64,000 bases of DNA. It comes from Terriglobia bacterium (GTDB lineage Bacteria > Acidobacteriota > Terriglobia > Terriglobales > Acidobacteriaceae). The notes under the pieces are model-generated. The model made no database searches. It saw only the letters and a program-made list of their open reading frames with translations, and was not told the DNA's origin. Position numbers and translations under genes: made by a program. The stretch spans positions 240,142 through 304,141 of the forward strand of contig JAIQGF010000001.1 of the NCBI GenBank assembly GCA_020072845.1, read 5' to 3'. This document shows, piece after piece, positions 8,986 through 17,314 of the stretch; within the stretch, counting starts at the first letter, position 1; every line of letters begins with the position of its first letter.

Positions 8986-9198
8986 GGAAACAGGATTAAA
9001 CCACAAGTGAGTCGCCAGACCCGAGTCCCGAGTCGGGAATTGCCTCCTGAACTCCTAATAAGCCTCGGCTGTCACCCGTTCGCAAACCGCACACGCCCCG
9101 CTCTTCCATTGTTTTTCTTAATCGCGCCCAGCAAAATTTTGAATTTCCCTGCCTGCCAGGATTTCCCTAAGCTCGTATCTGTATAGGGAGGCGATCCC

Positions 9199-9375
9199 AT
9201 GGTTTGCCCTAATTGTCATTCCGAATACTCGAACCTGAATCCGTGCGGCTGTAGCGAAGCCGATTTTCCGCCGCTACCGCAGCGCGATTCCGGGCCCGGA
9301 AAATTCAGCAGTACGGCAGACGCGACCGACTCCGCCCTCAAGCCAACCGGCATCGGCGATCCCTTCTGGCACTGA
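9199..9375 (+). CDS. Small Cys-rich protein (possible zinc finger)
   Basis: 58 aa, preceded by a strong AGGGAGG ribosome site eight bases before the ATG. The N-terminus reads MVCPNCHSEYSNLNPCGCSE: a CxxC pair and a CxC pair about 12 residues apart, which could bind one zinc. The rest is Pro/Ser/Gly-rich and ends in GDPFWH. I recognise no named family. It lies alone between aroC and the pseudouridine synthase gene, transcribed away from aroC. The Shine-Dalgarno and the cysteine spacing are the support for a real gene. Confidence 0.6.
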   Translation: MVCPNCHSEYSNLNPCGCSEADFPPLPQRDSGPGKFSSTADATDSALKPTGIGDPFWH

Positions 9376-9440
9376 AGCTATTGCGCTTCAGTCTTCGCTC
9401 CTCATTCATTGGCCTGACGGCCGCAGACTGACGGTTCCCG

Positions 9441-9478
9441 CAAATCACAAATCGCTAGATCACTAAATCACAAATCAT
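9441..9478. repeat. Single word arm, CAAATCA type
   Basis: Four near-copies of AAATCACA / AGATCACT in a row. No opposite arm is seen nearby. It supplies the TGA stop of the pseudouridine synthase gene read on the minus strand. Confidence 0.65.
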
Positions 9479-10199
9479 CCAGCGCCTTCTTCTCTTCCGC
9501 GCTCAACCTCCGTGCCTGCCCTTTTTTCAATTCCCCCAACTCCACCGGCCCGATCGCTACCCGCACCAGCCTCAACACCTCCACTCCCAGTGCCTCCATG
9601 ATCCTGCGAATCTGCCGGTTCCTGCCTTCGTCGAGCACCACCGTGAGCCAGCAATTGCGCCCTCCTTGGCGCAGCACCTCAACCCGCTTCACCTGCAACC
9701 ACTCGCCCTCGCTCTCCACGCCCGCCATGATCTTTTGAAGCAATTCCTCTTCCGGCCTCGCGCCCACCTGCACGTGATACCTCTTGTCCAGGTGCGACTC
9801 CGGCGCCGTGATCCGCGCCGCCCACTCCGAATCGTTGGTCATCAGCAGCAGGCCCTCGCTCGCCATGTCCAGACGGCCCACCGGCGCCACCCACGGCAGC
9901 CCCGGTGGCAGGCAGGCATACACCGTCTTCCGCCCCGCTTCGTCCGATGCCGTCGTCACCACCTTGCGCGGCTTGTTCAACATCAGGTAGACCTTCTCTT
10001 GTGCCTGGAGCGGCTGTCCGTCGAGCGTGATCCGATCCTGTTCCAGCCGCACCGGCGTTTCCGGATCGCGCCGCACTTTGCCGTTCAGCCGCACCCGCCC
10101 GGCGCGGATCAGCTCGCTCGCCTGCGAACGCGAGCAGCTCCCGCGCTTCGACATCGCCCGTGCCAGTCCGACACGACGCTCCTGCGCTTGTGGCTTCAT
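9468..10199 (-). CDS. RsuA/RluB family rRNA pseudouridine synthase
   Basis: 243 aa from the ATG that gives MKPQAQERRVGLARAMSK. An S4 RNA-binding domain (SRSQASELIRAGRVRLNG) precedes the synthase domain with GRLDMASEGLLLMTND, where the Asp is the catalytic nucleophile, and GRNRQIRRIMEALG near the end. It isomerises a uridine of rRNA; RluB-type (23S) and RsuA-type (16S) cannot be separated by eye. The frame stays open far upstream across folD, but that is antisense and is not part of the gene. Confidence 0.9.
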   Translation of the reverse strand: MKPQAQERRVGLARAMSKRGSCSRSQASELIRAGRVRLNGKVRRDPETPVRLEQDRITLDGQPLQAQEKVYLMLNKPRKVVTTASDEAGRKTVYACLPPGLPWVAPVGRLDMASEGLLLMTNDSEWAARITAPESHLDKRYHVQVGARPEEELLQKIMAGVESEGEWLQVKRVEVLRQGGRNCWLTVVLDEGRNRQIRRIMEALGVEVLRLVRVAIGPVELGELKKGQARRLSAEEKKALDDL

Positions 10200-10271
10200 A
10201 TCAGCGTATGCATGCCTCGCGCCTAAAGTACAATGTTCTGCTGTATTTATCTTCCTACTGTGCGAGGAATC

Positions 10272-11216
10272 ATGGCTGCCAGAATTTTGGACGGCGAAAA
10301 AATCGCCGCCGCCATCAAGGCCGAGGTTGCCGACGAGGTGAAGGGCATGAACGCTGCCGGCATCCGGCCGGGGCTGGCGGTCATCCTGGTGGGCAACAAT
10401 CCCGCGTCGGAAATCTACGTGCGCGGCAAGGTGAAGAGCTGCGAGGCGCTGGGCATCTTCAGCGAGAAGCACACTCCGCCCGACACCTCCACCACCGAGG
10501 AACTGCTCGCGCTGGTGCACGACCTGAACTCGCGCGACGAAATTGACGGCATCCTGGTCCAGCTTCCGCTGCCCAAGCAGGTGGACTCCAAGCGGGTGCT
10601 GATGGCGGTGGACCCGGCGAAGGACGTGGATGGGTTCCACCCGGTCAACGTCGGGTTCCTCTCGACGCAGCGCCCGGGACTGGTGCCGTGCACGCCCGAG
10701 GGCATCATCGAAATCCTGCGGCGCAGCGACATCCCGATCATGGGCGCGGAAGCGGTGGTGGTGGGACGCAGCGACATCGTCGGCAAGCCCACGGCGATGC
10801 TGCTCACCAACAACCACGCGACGGTGACGATCTGCCACTCCAAGACGCGCGACCTGCCGGGCGTCTGCCGCCGCGCCGACATTCTGGTGTGCGCCATGGG
10901 CCGCACCGGCATGATCAACCAGGATTACGTGCGGCCGGGCGCGACCGTGATTGACGTGGGCATGAACAAGATCACCGACCGCGCCGAGTTCGACAAATTT
11001 TTCAAGGGCAACGAGAAGCGGGAGAAATCGTTCGCGGAGAGGGGCTCGACCTTGATCGGCGACGTGGACCCGCACGTGGCGGAAATCGCCGGCGCCATCA
11101 CGCCCGTGCCCGGCGGCGTCGGCCCGCTGACCATCGCCATGCTGATGGTGAACACGCTCCGGGCGTGCAAGATGCGCCACGGCGCAAAGGTTCCGGCGAT
11201 GGCGGAGGCGCGGTAA
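10272..11216 (+). CDS. folD: Bifunctional methylenetetrahydrofolate dehydrogenase/cyclohydrolase
   Basis: 314 aa. It interconverts 5,10-methylene-THF and 10-formyl-THF, feeding fmt and purine synthesis. Start taken at MAARILDGEK, which has GAGGAA eight bases upstream. Motifs: YVRGKVKSC with the catalytic lysine, DGILVQLPLPK, VVGRSDIVGKP for NADP binding, and PVPGGVGPLT. A 15-residue charged stretch (FKGNEKREKSFAE) enlarges the C-terminal region compared with compact FolD proteins. It is divergent from the pseudouridine synthase gene; coaE follows at 43 bases. Confidence 0.95.
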   Translation: MAARILDGEKIAAAIKAEVADEVKGMNAAGIRPGLAVILVGNNPASEIYVRGKVKSCEALGIFSEKHTPPDTSTTEELLALVHDLNSRDEIDGILVQLPLPKQVDSKRVLMAVDPAKDVDGFHPVNVGFLSTQRPGLVPCTPEGIIEILRRSDIPIMGAEAVVVGRSDIVGKPTAMLLTNNHATVTICHSKTRDLPGVCRRADILVCAMGRTGMINQDYVRPGATVIDVGMNKITDRAEFDKFFKGNEKREKSFAERGSTLIGDVDPHVAEIAGAITPVPGGVGPLTIAMLMVNTLRACKMRHGAKVPAMAEAR

Positions 11217-11259
11217 TTCAACCATGTCGTAATACGACTTTTATCGAGCGAGGCAGCGG

Positions 11260-11880
11260 TTGCTCAAAGTGGGGTTGACCGGCGGCGTGGCATGCGGCAA
11301 GTCCACGGTCGGCGAAATGCTCGTGGCCCGCGGGGCCAGGCTGATCAAGGCCGACGAGATCGCGCACCGGCTCATGCGGCCGGGGCAGCCGGTGTACCAG
11401 GAAGTCGTGCGACATTTCGGCCGCGGCATCGTCCATGAGGACGGGACCATCGACCGGCAGAAGCTGGCGCAGGCGGCCTTCGGCGGCGGGCGCGTCGAGG
11501 AACTGAACCGGCTGGTCCATCCCGCGGTCATAGCGCACCAGGAGCGCTGGATGGAAGAGGAGGCGGCGCGCCATCGCAACGCGGTGGTCATCGTGGAGGC
11601 GGCGCTGATCGTGGAAGCGGGCGTACAGAAGCGCTTCAACAAGATCATCATGGTGACCTGCCGGCCGGAGCAGAAGGCGGCGCGCTTTGCGGAGCGCCAG
11701 GGCATCACGGTGGAAGTGGCGCGGCAGGAGGTTGCGCGGCGACAGGCGGCGCAGCGTTCGGATGAAGAAAAGATTCGCGCGGCGGATTACGTGATCGACA
11801 ATTCGGGTTCGCCTGCGGAGACGGAACGGCAAGTGGAACAAGTTTTTCGTGAACTGAAGCAGTTAGCCATCAGCCTTTAG
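11260..11880 (+). CDS. coaE: Dephospho-CoA kinase
   Basis: 206 aa starting from TTG. P-loop GGVACGKST at residues 8-16; the DEIAHRLMRPGQP and RLVHPAV segments are typical of CoaE and form the acceptor site. It phosphorylates the 3' hydroxyl of dephospho-CoA, the last step in CoA synthesis. Its last residues (LAISL) and TAG stop are encoded by the left arm of a word hairpin, so the natural C-terminus may have been replaced. Confidence 0.93.
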   Translation: MLKVGLTGGVACGKSTVGEMLVARGARLIKADEIAHRLMRPGQPVYQEVVRHFGRGIVHEDGTIDRQKLAQAAFGGGRVEELNRLVHPAVIAHQERWMEEEAARHRNAVVIVEAALIVEAGVQKRFNKIIMVTCRPEQKAARFAERQGITVEVARQEVARRQAAQRSDEEKIRAADYVIDNSGSPAETERQVEQVFRELKQLAISL

Positions 11881-11940
11881 CCGTTGGCCGTTGGCTGTCG
11901 CTTAACAGCTAAAGGCTAAGAGCTAATAGCTAAGAGCTGC
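11861..11940. repeat. Word hairpin, TTAGCC/GCTAA type, overlapping the coaE stop
   Basis: Left arm 11861-11900 carries AGTTAGCC, TTTAGCCG and TTGGCCG words; right arm 11908-11939 has GCTAAAGG, GCTAAGA, GCTAATA, GCTAAGA. Loop is only a few bases. It lies four bases before the start of the next gene. Confidence 0.75.
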
Positions 11941-11944
11941 CTTT

Positions 11945-13105
11945 ATGAGAGGAATACGCGTACTGCTGCTCGCGCTCGTGCTTGTCGGCGCATTTTATTT
12001 CTACACCACCTCGCACCGCGCGGGAATAGCGCCCACGAACTGGTTCGGGGGCGGAGCGGGCAAGCTGGAGTTGACCGAGGCGGCCGGGCCGGAGGCGCTC
12101 GACCCCGAGGAGCAGGTCAACGTCGCGGTGTACAAGAAGGGCGTGCCCTCGGTGGTGAACATCAAGTCGCGCTCGGTGTCGTTTAACTTTTTCTACGGCG
12201 TGGTGCCCGAGGAAGGCCAGGGATCGGGGTTCATCCTCGACAAGGAAGGCCACGTTCTCACCAACTACCACGTGATCGCCAACGCCGCCGGCACCGGCTC
12301 CGCGCGCCAGATCGAAGCCACGCTCTACAACCGCAAGACCTACAAGGCCGACGTGGTCGGCGTGGATCGCGCGCATGACCTGGCGGTCATCCAGATTCAT
12401 GGCGGCGGGTTCACGCCGGCGACCCTGGGCGACTCGCGCGGGCTGCAGGTAGGACAGAAAGTCTTCGCCATTGGGAATCCGTTCGGCCTGAGCGGCACGA
12501 TGACGCGCGGCATCGTCAGTTCCATCCGCTCGGTGCAGGAACCGGGCGGCGCCGGCATTGACGAGGCCATCCAGACCGATGCCGCCATCAACCCGGGCAA
12601 TTCCGGCGGTCCGCTGCTGAATTCGCGCGGCGAGGTGATCGGCATCAACACCCTGATCGCCTCCAGCGTGGGACAGAGCGCGGGCATCGGTTTCGCCATC
12701 CCCATCAACACGGCCAAGGCGGTGCTCAACGACCTGGTGTCGCTGGGCCGGGTGCGGCGGCCGGCGCTGGGCGTGCATACCATTCCCATCGGGCCGGAGC
12801 TGGCGTCGCAACTCGGCCTCTCCTCCGACTATGGATTGCTGATCAACGACGTCATTGCCGGAAGCGGGGCGGAACATGCCGGCCTGCGCGGCGGCACCAA
12901 GCGCGCGTTCCTGGGAAACATGCCCATCATGCTGGGCGGGGACTTGATCGTCGCCATTGACGGCCAGCAGGTGGAAGACCAGCAGGACCTGTCGCACATC
13001 ATGAACAATCACCGCGCCGGAGACATCGTGACCGTCACCATCTTCCGCGGGCACGAGAAGATGGATGTGAAAGTGACGTTGGGGGAAGCGAGGGAACAGG
13101 CCTGA
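11945..13105 (+). CDS. HtrA/DegP-like serine protease with one PDZ domain
   Basis: 386 aa. An N-terminal membrane anchor (residues 4-24) places the enzyme in the periplasm. The trypsin-like domain has His109 in LTNYHVI, Asp145 in RAHDLAVI and Ser220 in NPGNSGGPL, a complete triad. One PDZ domain follows (about 275-380, GLLINDVIAGSGAEHAGLRGG). It degrades or senses misfolded envelope proteins. One PDZ and a membrane anchor are closer to DegS than to DegP. The only ribosome-site candidate overlaps the upstream word-repeat arm. Confidence 0.92.
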   Translation: MRGIRVLLLALVLVGAFYFYTTSHRAGIAPTNWFGGGAGKLELTEAAGPEALDPEEQVNVAVYKKGVPSVVNIKSRSVSFNFFYGVVPEEGQGSGFILDKEGHVLTNYHVIANAAGTGSARQIEATLYNRKTYKADVVGVDRAHDLAVIQIHGGGFTPATLGDSRGLQVGQKVFAIGNPFGLSGTMTRGIVSSIRSVQEPGGAGIDEAIQTDAAINPGNSGGPLLNSRGEVIGINTLIASSVGQSAGIGFAIPINTAKAVLNDLVSLGRVRRPALGVHTIPIGPELASQLGLSSDYGLLINDVIAGSGAEHAGLRGGTKRAFLGNMPIMLGGDLIVAIDGQQVEDQQDLSHIMNNHRAGDIVTVTIFRGHEKMDVKVTLGEAREQA

Positions 13106-13108
13106 ATC

Positions 13109-13131
13109 AGTTGTTAGTTGTTAGTTGTTAG
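13109..13131 (+). repeat. Left inverted arm (TTGTTAG words) of the four-helix-bundle element
   Basis: Three tandem copies of AGTTGTT. Its reverse complement occurs at 13560-13585 with one mismatch across 23 bases. Together they bracket the four-helix-bundle gene. Confidence 0.9.
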
Positions 13132-13174
13132 ATTTGCTGCGTGCCCTCTACGAATGGTGATAAACGAGGCAGGG

Positions 13175-13573
13175 ATGCCGTACTCATATCGCGAGCTCAT
13201 TGCGTGGCAAAAGGGCGTGGAATTCGTCGTTGCTCTCTACCGGGCCACGGCTACGTTCCCGAAGGAAGAGATCTATGGCCTGACATCTCAATTGAGGCGG
13301 GCGGCAGTGTCTGTCCCGAGCAACATCGCTGAGGGACAGGGCCGGCTTACCGAAGGAGAATTCAAGCATTTTCTGGGACAGGCAAGAGGTTCGCTATGGG
13401 AGTTGCAGACCCAAATAGAGATAGCGTACCGGTTGCAGTTCCTGAGCGCAGCGCAATATGAAGTCATCCACAAGATGGCTGACGAGCTTGGGAAGATTCT
13501 TAATGGGCTCATCGGGTCTGACCTGAGCCGTGGGGGAAAGAAGCCCCCTACTCCGCCAGCAACTAACAACTAG
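13175..13573 (+). CDS. Four-helix-bundle protein of the S23 / intervening-sequence family
   Basis: 132 aa. The start is the ATG at MPYSYRELIAWQKG, preceded by GAGGCAGGG. The signature of the S23/IVS-type four-helix-bundle family is clear: LIAWQKGVEFVVALY, FPKEEIYGLTSQLRRAA, SVPSNIAEGQGR, then two more helices. This family is best known from ORFs inside the 23S rRNA intervening sequences of Leptospira and Coxiella and is related in fold to the Avd protein of diversity-generating retroelements. Here it sits between inverted word arms; the final residues ATNN and the TAG stop are encoded by the right arm. It may be the mobile or autonomous member of the window's repeat family (inference). Confidence 0.9.
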   Translation: MPYSYRELIAWQKGVEFVVALYRATATFPKEEIYGLTSQLRRAAVSVPSNIAEGQGRLTEGEFKHFLGQARGSLWELQTQIEIAYRLQFLSAAQYEVIHKMADELGKILNGLIGSDLSRGGKKPPTPPATNN

Positions 13574-13585
13574 CAACTAACAACT
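13560..13585 (-). repeat. Right inverted arm of the four-helix-bundle element
   Basis: CAACTAACAACTAGCAACT plus a further partial copy; inverted match to 13109-13131. It contains the stop codon of the four-helix-bundle gene and ends six bases before the next start codon. Confidence 0.9.
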
Positions 13586-13590
13586 CGTAA

Positions 13591-13998
13591 ATGGACCTGG
13601 ATTCTCTGCGCGCACACTGCCTCTCTTTCCCCGGCGCCAGCGAAGGGCTGCAATGGGGCGAGTGCCTGCTGTTTCGCGTGGCCAACAAATTCTTCGTCAA
13701 CGTCACTCTGGCCGACACGCCGCCGCGGGTCTGGGTGAAGTGCACGCCCGAGCGCTGCGCCGAACTGCTGGAGATCGAGGGCATCCGGCGCGCGCCGTAT
13801 ATCGGCAAGCACGATTGGGTGGAACTGGAGCGCATGGACCTGCTGCGCGATGCGGAGATGCGCGAGGTGATTGCGGAGTCGTATCGGAACATTCGGAGCA
13901 AGTTGCCGCGCAGTGTGCAGGCCAAGCTCGGAGAAAAGCAGATTCCTCGCTGGGTCAAAACCCGGCCCCCAATGACAAAGAAGAAAAAAAGGTTTTAG
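13591..13998 (+). CDS. MmcQ/YjbR-like protein
   Basis: 135 aa. Opening MDLDSLRAHCLSFPGASEG, the central KFFVNVTL strand and the WVELE segment match the YjbR/MmcQ family, small double-wing proteins with a fold shared with some DNA-binding proteins; their function is not settled. The C-terminus is strongly basic (TKKKKRF). It starts right after the repeat element and converges with the NtrC-like gene, overlapping it by four bases. Confidence 0.85.
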   Translation: MDLDSLRAHCLSFPGASEGLQWGECLLFRVANKFFVNVTLADTPPRVWVKCTPERCAELLEIEGIRRAPYIGKHDWVELERMDLLRDAEMREVIAESYRNIRSKLPRSVQAKLGEKQIPRWVKTRPPMTKKKKRF

Positions 13999-15368
13999 GC
14001 TGAACCGCCGCGGGCGGAGCGCAGGTCAATACCAAGCTGCTGGCACTTTTTGTACAGGTGGCTGCGCTCCAGGCCGAGGGCGCGGGCGGTGTTGGTGATG
14101 TGGTGATGGTGCGCCTTGAGCTCGGCGAGGATGGTCTCGCGCTCGAAGGCGGCGGCGCGCTCGGAGAGTGTGCCGGTGGCCGTTGTGGATGAACCGGTGG
14201 CCGGGGCTTGCGGCAATGCCAGTGCGACGGTGGCGGCGTCCACCTCGCCGCTCACGGCCAGCAACATAAGTCGTTCCACGACATTTCTCAGCTCGCGGAT
14301 GTTGCCCGGCCACCCATAGCGCAGGAGCGCGGCGACGGCCTCGGGAGCGAAGCGCATGGGTTTCCAGCCGTTCTGGGCGCACACCTGCCGCGAAAAGTGC
14401 TCGACGAGCGCGGGGATGTCCTCGCTGCGGGCGCGCAGCGGCGGAAGCACCAGCGGAAAAACATAGATGCGGTGAAATAAATCCTCGCGGAATTTTCCTT
14501 CGCGCACCAGCTCTTCCAGATTGCGGTGCGTGGCGACCACGACCCGGACGTCCACCACGACCGGGCGGTCGCCGCCGATGCGCTCCACCTCGCTCTCCTC
14601 CAGCACGCGCAGCAGTTTGGCTTGCATGGCGAGCGGCATGTCGCCGATCTCGTCGAGGAAGAGCGTGCCGCCGTTGGCCTGCTCGAATTTTCCGATATGG
14701 CGCGAGGCGGCGCCGGTGAAGGAACCTTTTTCGTGGCCGAAGAGCTCGGATTCAATCAGCTCGGCGGGCACGGCGGCGCAATTCAAGGTGACAAAGGGAC
14801 CGCCGTGGCGCGGGCTCTTGTCGTGCAGCGTGCGCGCGGCCAGTTCCTTGCCGGTGCCGGTCTCGCCGCAGATGCAGACGCGCGTGACGCTGGCGGCGAC
14901 GCGCTCGATCTGCGCCATCACGCGTTGCATCGCCTCGCCCGAGCAGACGATTTCGTGCTTGCCCAGCCGCGCCTTGAGCTGCTGATTTTCCTGCTCCAGG
15001 CGCTTGAGCTTGAGCGCGTTGTCGACGGTGAGCAGGAGCTTGTCGGTGGAGATCGGTTTCTCCAGGAAGTCGAGCGCGCCCAGCCGGGTGGCGCGCACCG
15101 CCATTTCGATGTGCGCCTGGCCGGACATCATCACCACGGGCGCAGTGACTCCGCTGGCCTTCAAGTCTTCCAGCAGCGCCAAGCCGTCGCGGCCGGGCAT
15201 GACCACGTCGGAGAGGATGAGGTCGAACTCGCGCGAGCGGGCCAGCTCCAGCGCTTTGGCGGCATTGTCGCAGACCGTGGCCTCGTGGCCGGCGAGGCGG
15301 AAGGCACGCGACAGCGAAGCCAGCGTGTTCGCCTCGTCGTCAACGATCAGGAGTTGCGCTTTCGTCAC
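13995..15368 (-). CDS. Sigma-54-dependent response regulator (NtrC family)
   Basis: 457 aa starting with GTG (VTKAQLLIVDDE) after GAGGAA; a longer ATG start would only translate a repeat. Receiver domain has phospho-Asp54 in LILSDVVMPG. The AAA+ domain has GETGTGKE (Walker A), GSFTGA (sigma-54 contact loop, Ser in place of the first Ala) and GTLFLDEIGDM (Walker B). The Fis-type helix-turn-helix is at the end (NTARALGLERSHLYKKCQQ). It activates RNA polymerase-sigma54 promoters when phosphorylated, most likely by the neighbouring NtrY-like kinase. Confidence 0.94.
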   Translation of the reverse strand: MTKAQLLIVDDEANTLASLSRAFRLAGHEATVCDNAAKALELARSREFDLILSDVVMPGRDGLALLEDLKASGVTAPVVMMSGQAHIEMAVRATRLGALDFLEKPISTDKLLLTVDNALKLKRLEQENQQLKARLGKHEIVCSGEAMQRVMAQIERVAASVTRVCICGETGTGKELAARTLHDKSPRHGGPFVTLNCAAVPAELIESELFGHEKGSFTGAASRHIGKFEQANGGTLFLDEIGDMPLAMQAKLLRVLEESEVERIGGDRPVVVDVRVVVATHRNLEELVREGKFREDLFHRIYVFPLVLPPLRARSEDIPALVEHFSRQVCAQNGWKPMRFAPEAVAALLRYGWPGNIRELRNVVERLMLLAVSGEVDAATVALALPQAPATGSSTTATGTLSERAAAFERETILAELKAHHHHITNTARALGLERSHLYKKCQQLGIDLRSARGGSA

Positions 15369-15385
15369 AATTCCTCGGTTACAGG

Positions 15386-15503
15386 TTAGCCACAGAGGAC
15401 ACAGAGGAAGACTCAATCTGCAATGCGTCGATCATTGATTCTTTGTTTCCTCTGTTTCCTCTGTGGCTAGATTCTTTATTTCCTCTGTGTCCTCTGTGGC
15501 TAA
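15386..15503. repeat. Word hairpin, CCACAGAGGA type, between the NtrY-like and NtrC-like genes
   Basis: Left arm 15386-15409 and right arm ending 15503 are inverted copies of TTAGCCACAGAGGACACAG; an extra right-hand copy (CCTCTGTTTCCTCTGTGGC) lies at about 15450-15468, so the element has three arms. The TAG stop of the kinase gene is the TAG of this word. Confidence 0.88.
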
Positions 15504-17314
15504 TTATTCAGCATCGCCGATTTGAACATATCGTTCGATGCCGCGGGCGCGGAACTTGTCCGCGGCAGGTCGATGCGAAATGTTGTTCCCTTGCCGGGCG
15601 TGCTGTCCACCGTGATGCTGCCGCCGTGATCGCTCACCACCGACTGCACGATCGCCAGGCCCAGCCCGGTGCCGTGGCGCTTGGTGGTGTAGTAGGGCGT
15701 GAACAGGCGCTCACATTCTTCGCGTGTCAGGCCGCTGCCGGTGTCGGAGACTTCGATGCGCACGTGCTCGGGCGTGGCGCTGGTGCGGACCGTGATGGAG
15801 CCGCCCTCCGGCATGGCGTCGAGCGCGTTGAGCACAAGGTTCGACAAGGCGCGGTGCAGCAGGTCGGGATCGGCGTCAACCGGCGCCAGCGAATCGTCCA
15901 ACTCCAGCTTGGCGGTGACCGGCGGGCGGCCGTCGGCGCGGAACTGCGCGTCGTGCAGGCTGACCGCCTGGCGCGCGATGTCGTTGACGTTCACCGGCTG
16001 GAGCTGCGGCTGCGGCATTTTGGAAAAGTCGCTGAAGCGTCCGACGATGGCCTTCAGGTTGCCGAGTTCAGCCAGCAAGGTCGCGGTGCTCTCGCGAAAG
16101 ACTTCGTCGAATTCGGCGGAACTGCGCGAGCGTAACAGGTTCTCCACCGTGATTTGCAGCGGGAAGAGCGGATTTTTGAGCTCGTGCGCCAGACGGCGGG
16201 CAAGTTCGCGCCAGGCGGCAACCCGCTCGGCCTGCACGGCGCGGTCACGCTGTTCGAACAGTTGATGGGTCATGGAATTAAACGATTCGGCAAGCTGGCC
16301 GATTTCGTCGCGCGAGGTAACTGCGACGTGCGCGTCCCAATTGCCGGCGGCGACTTCGCGCGCGGCTTCGGCCAGACGTTCGATGGGTTGCGTGACGCGC
16401 GCCGCCACCCAGCCGCTGAGCAGAATCGCGAGCAGGATTCCGATGCCGCCGACGATGAGCGCGAAGGCGCCGATGTGCCGCTGCAGCTCGATCAGGCTGC
16501 GGCGTGAACTGCCGACCAGCAGCACGCCCAGGAGCGCGCCGTTCGCGCCCTTGAGCGGAATGGCGTGGAAGCTCTCGCTGTCGGCGGTGTCGGCGGACCA
16601 CTGCACGGTTTCGTCGGCGTCGCTTCCCTGCTGTTGCACGCGCACGATGAGCGGCGCAAGCCGCTCGGCATTGTCCACGGCACCGGCGGGACCGATGAGC
16701 GATGGCGCGGCAAAGCCCGGTTGCAGGTTGCGATAGAGCAGAGCGCGCATGCCTGCCGGCAGGGTGAGCGATGAAACAAAGTCGCGGTCGAGGCGCCGGC
16801 CGCCGAGTATGAAGAGGGGCTTGTCACCAATATTGACTGCGCGGGCGGCGAGCAGGCCGAGAGTGGCGCCATCCGGCAGCGGGACAAGGCGGAGCACAGC
16901 GCCTTGGGACGGCAAATCGGGCGCGACCTCTTCCTGGTAGCCGAAGCGCGCCGGCCATTGCGCCGAGGAAATGATGCTGCCGCCGGCGTTGACGAACTCG
17001 AGCAGGTCGAGCTGGTGACTTTCGGCGACGGCCCTGGCTTCGGTGACGTAGGCGGACGAATCGGCGCCGTGGCTGAGATCGAGAGCCATGCGCGAGACGG
17101 TGTCTCCGGCGGCGATGGCATCAACGCGGCGGACAACGTCGTCGCCGCGGCGGGTAAACTCGCGGCGGAACTGCGCGATCAGGGCGTCGGTGCGCTCGCC
17201 ATCGGCGCGCTCGAAGGCGCTGCGGGTGCGCCAGGAAACAACCGTCGAGACCGCGCCCACGGTGACCAGCACGATGAGCGCGAGCGCGATCAGCAGCCGG
17301 CGGCGAAAACTCAT
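15500..17314 (-). CDS. NtrY-like sensor histidine kinase
   Basis: 604 aa. Start at MSFRRRLLIAL, with CCGGAGG upstream. A first transmembrane helix (8-28), a long periplasmic sensor domain, a second helix near residue 320, then a HAMP linker (RVTQPIERLAEAAREV), HisKA with RRLAHELKNPLFPLQ (phospho-His) and HATPase with NLVLNALDAMPEGG, DTGSGL and HGTGLGLAI. It phosphorylates the NtrC-like regulator encoded next. ATG overlaps the upstream gene's stop as ATGA, so synthesis is coupled to the solute-binding protein. Confidence 0.93.
   Translation of the reverse strand: MSFRRRLLIALALIVLVTVGAVSTVVSWRTRSAFERADGERTDALIAQFRREFTRRGDDVVRRVDAIAAGDTVSRMALDLSHGADSSAYVTEARAVAESHQLDLLEFVNAGGSIISSAQWPARFGYQEEVAPDLPSQGAVLRLVPLPDGATLGLLAARAVNIGDKPLFILGGRRLDRDFVSSLTLPAGMRALLYRNLQPGFAAPSLIGPAGAVDNAERLAPLIVRVQQQGSDADETVQWSADTADSESFHAIPLKGANGALLGVLLVGSSRRSLIELQRHIGAFALIVGGIGILLAILLSGWVAARVTQPIERLAEAAREVAAGNWDAHVAVTSRDEIGQLAESFNSMTHQLFEQRDRAVQAERVAAWRELARRLAHELKNPLFPLQITVENLLRSRSSAEFDEVFRESTATLLAELGNLKAIVGRFSDFSKMPQPQLQPVNVNDIARQAVSLHDAQFRADGRPPVTAKLELDDSLAPVDADPDLLHRALSNLVLNALDAMPEGGSITVRTSATPEHVRIEVSDTGSGLTREECERLFTPYYTTKRHGTGLGLAIVQSVVSDHGGSITVDSTPGKGTTFRIDLPRTSSAPAASNDMFKSAMLNN

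Noticed and set aside
10200..11225. Extension of the pseudouridine synthase frame upstream across folD
   Set aside because: Antisense to folD and without motif; the S4 domain begins right after the ATG at 10199.
13175..13573. Four-helix-bundle gene as an Avd of a diversity-generating retroelement
   Set aside because: No adjacent reverse transcriptase, template or variable repeat; the nearest RT is 50 kb away and is of the group II type.
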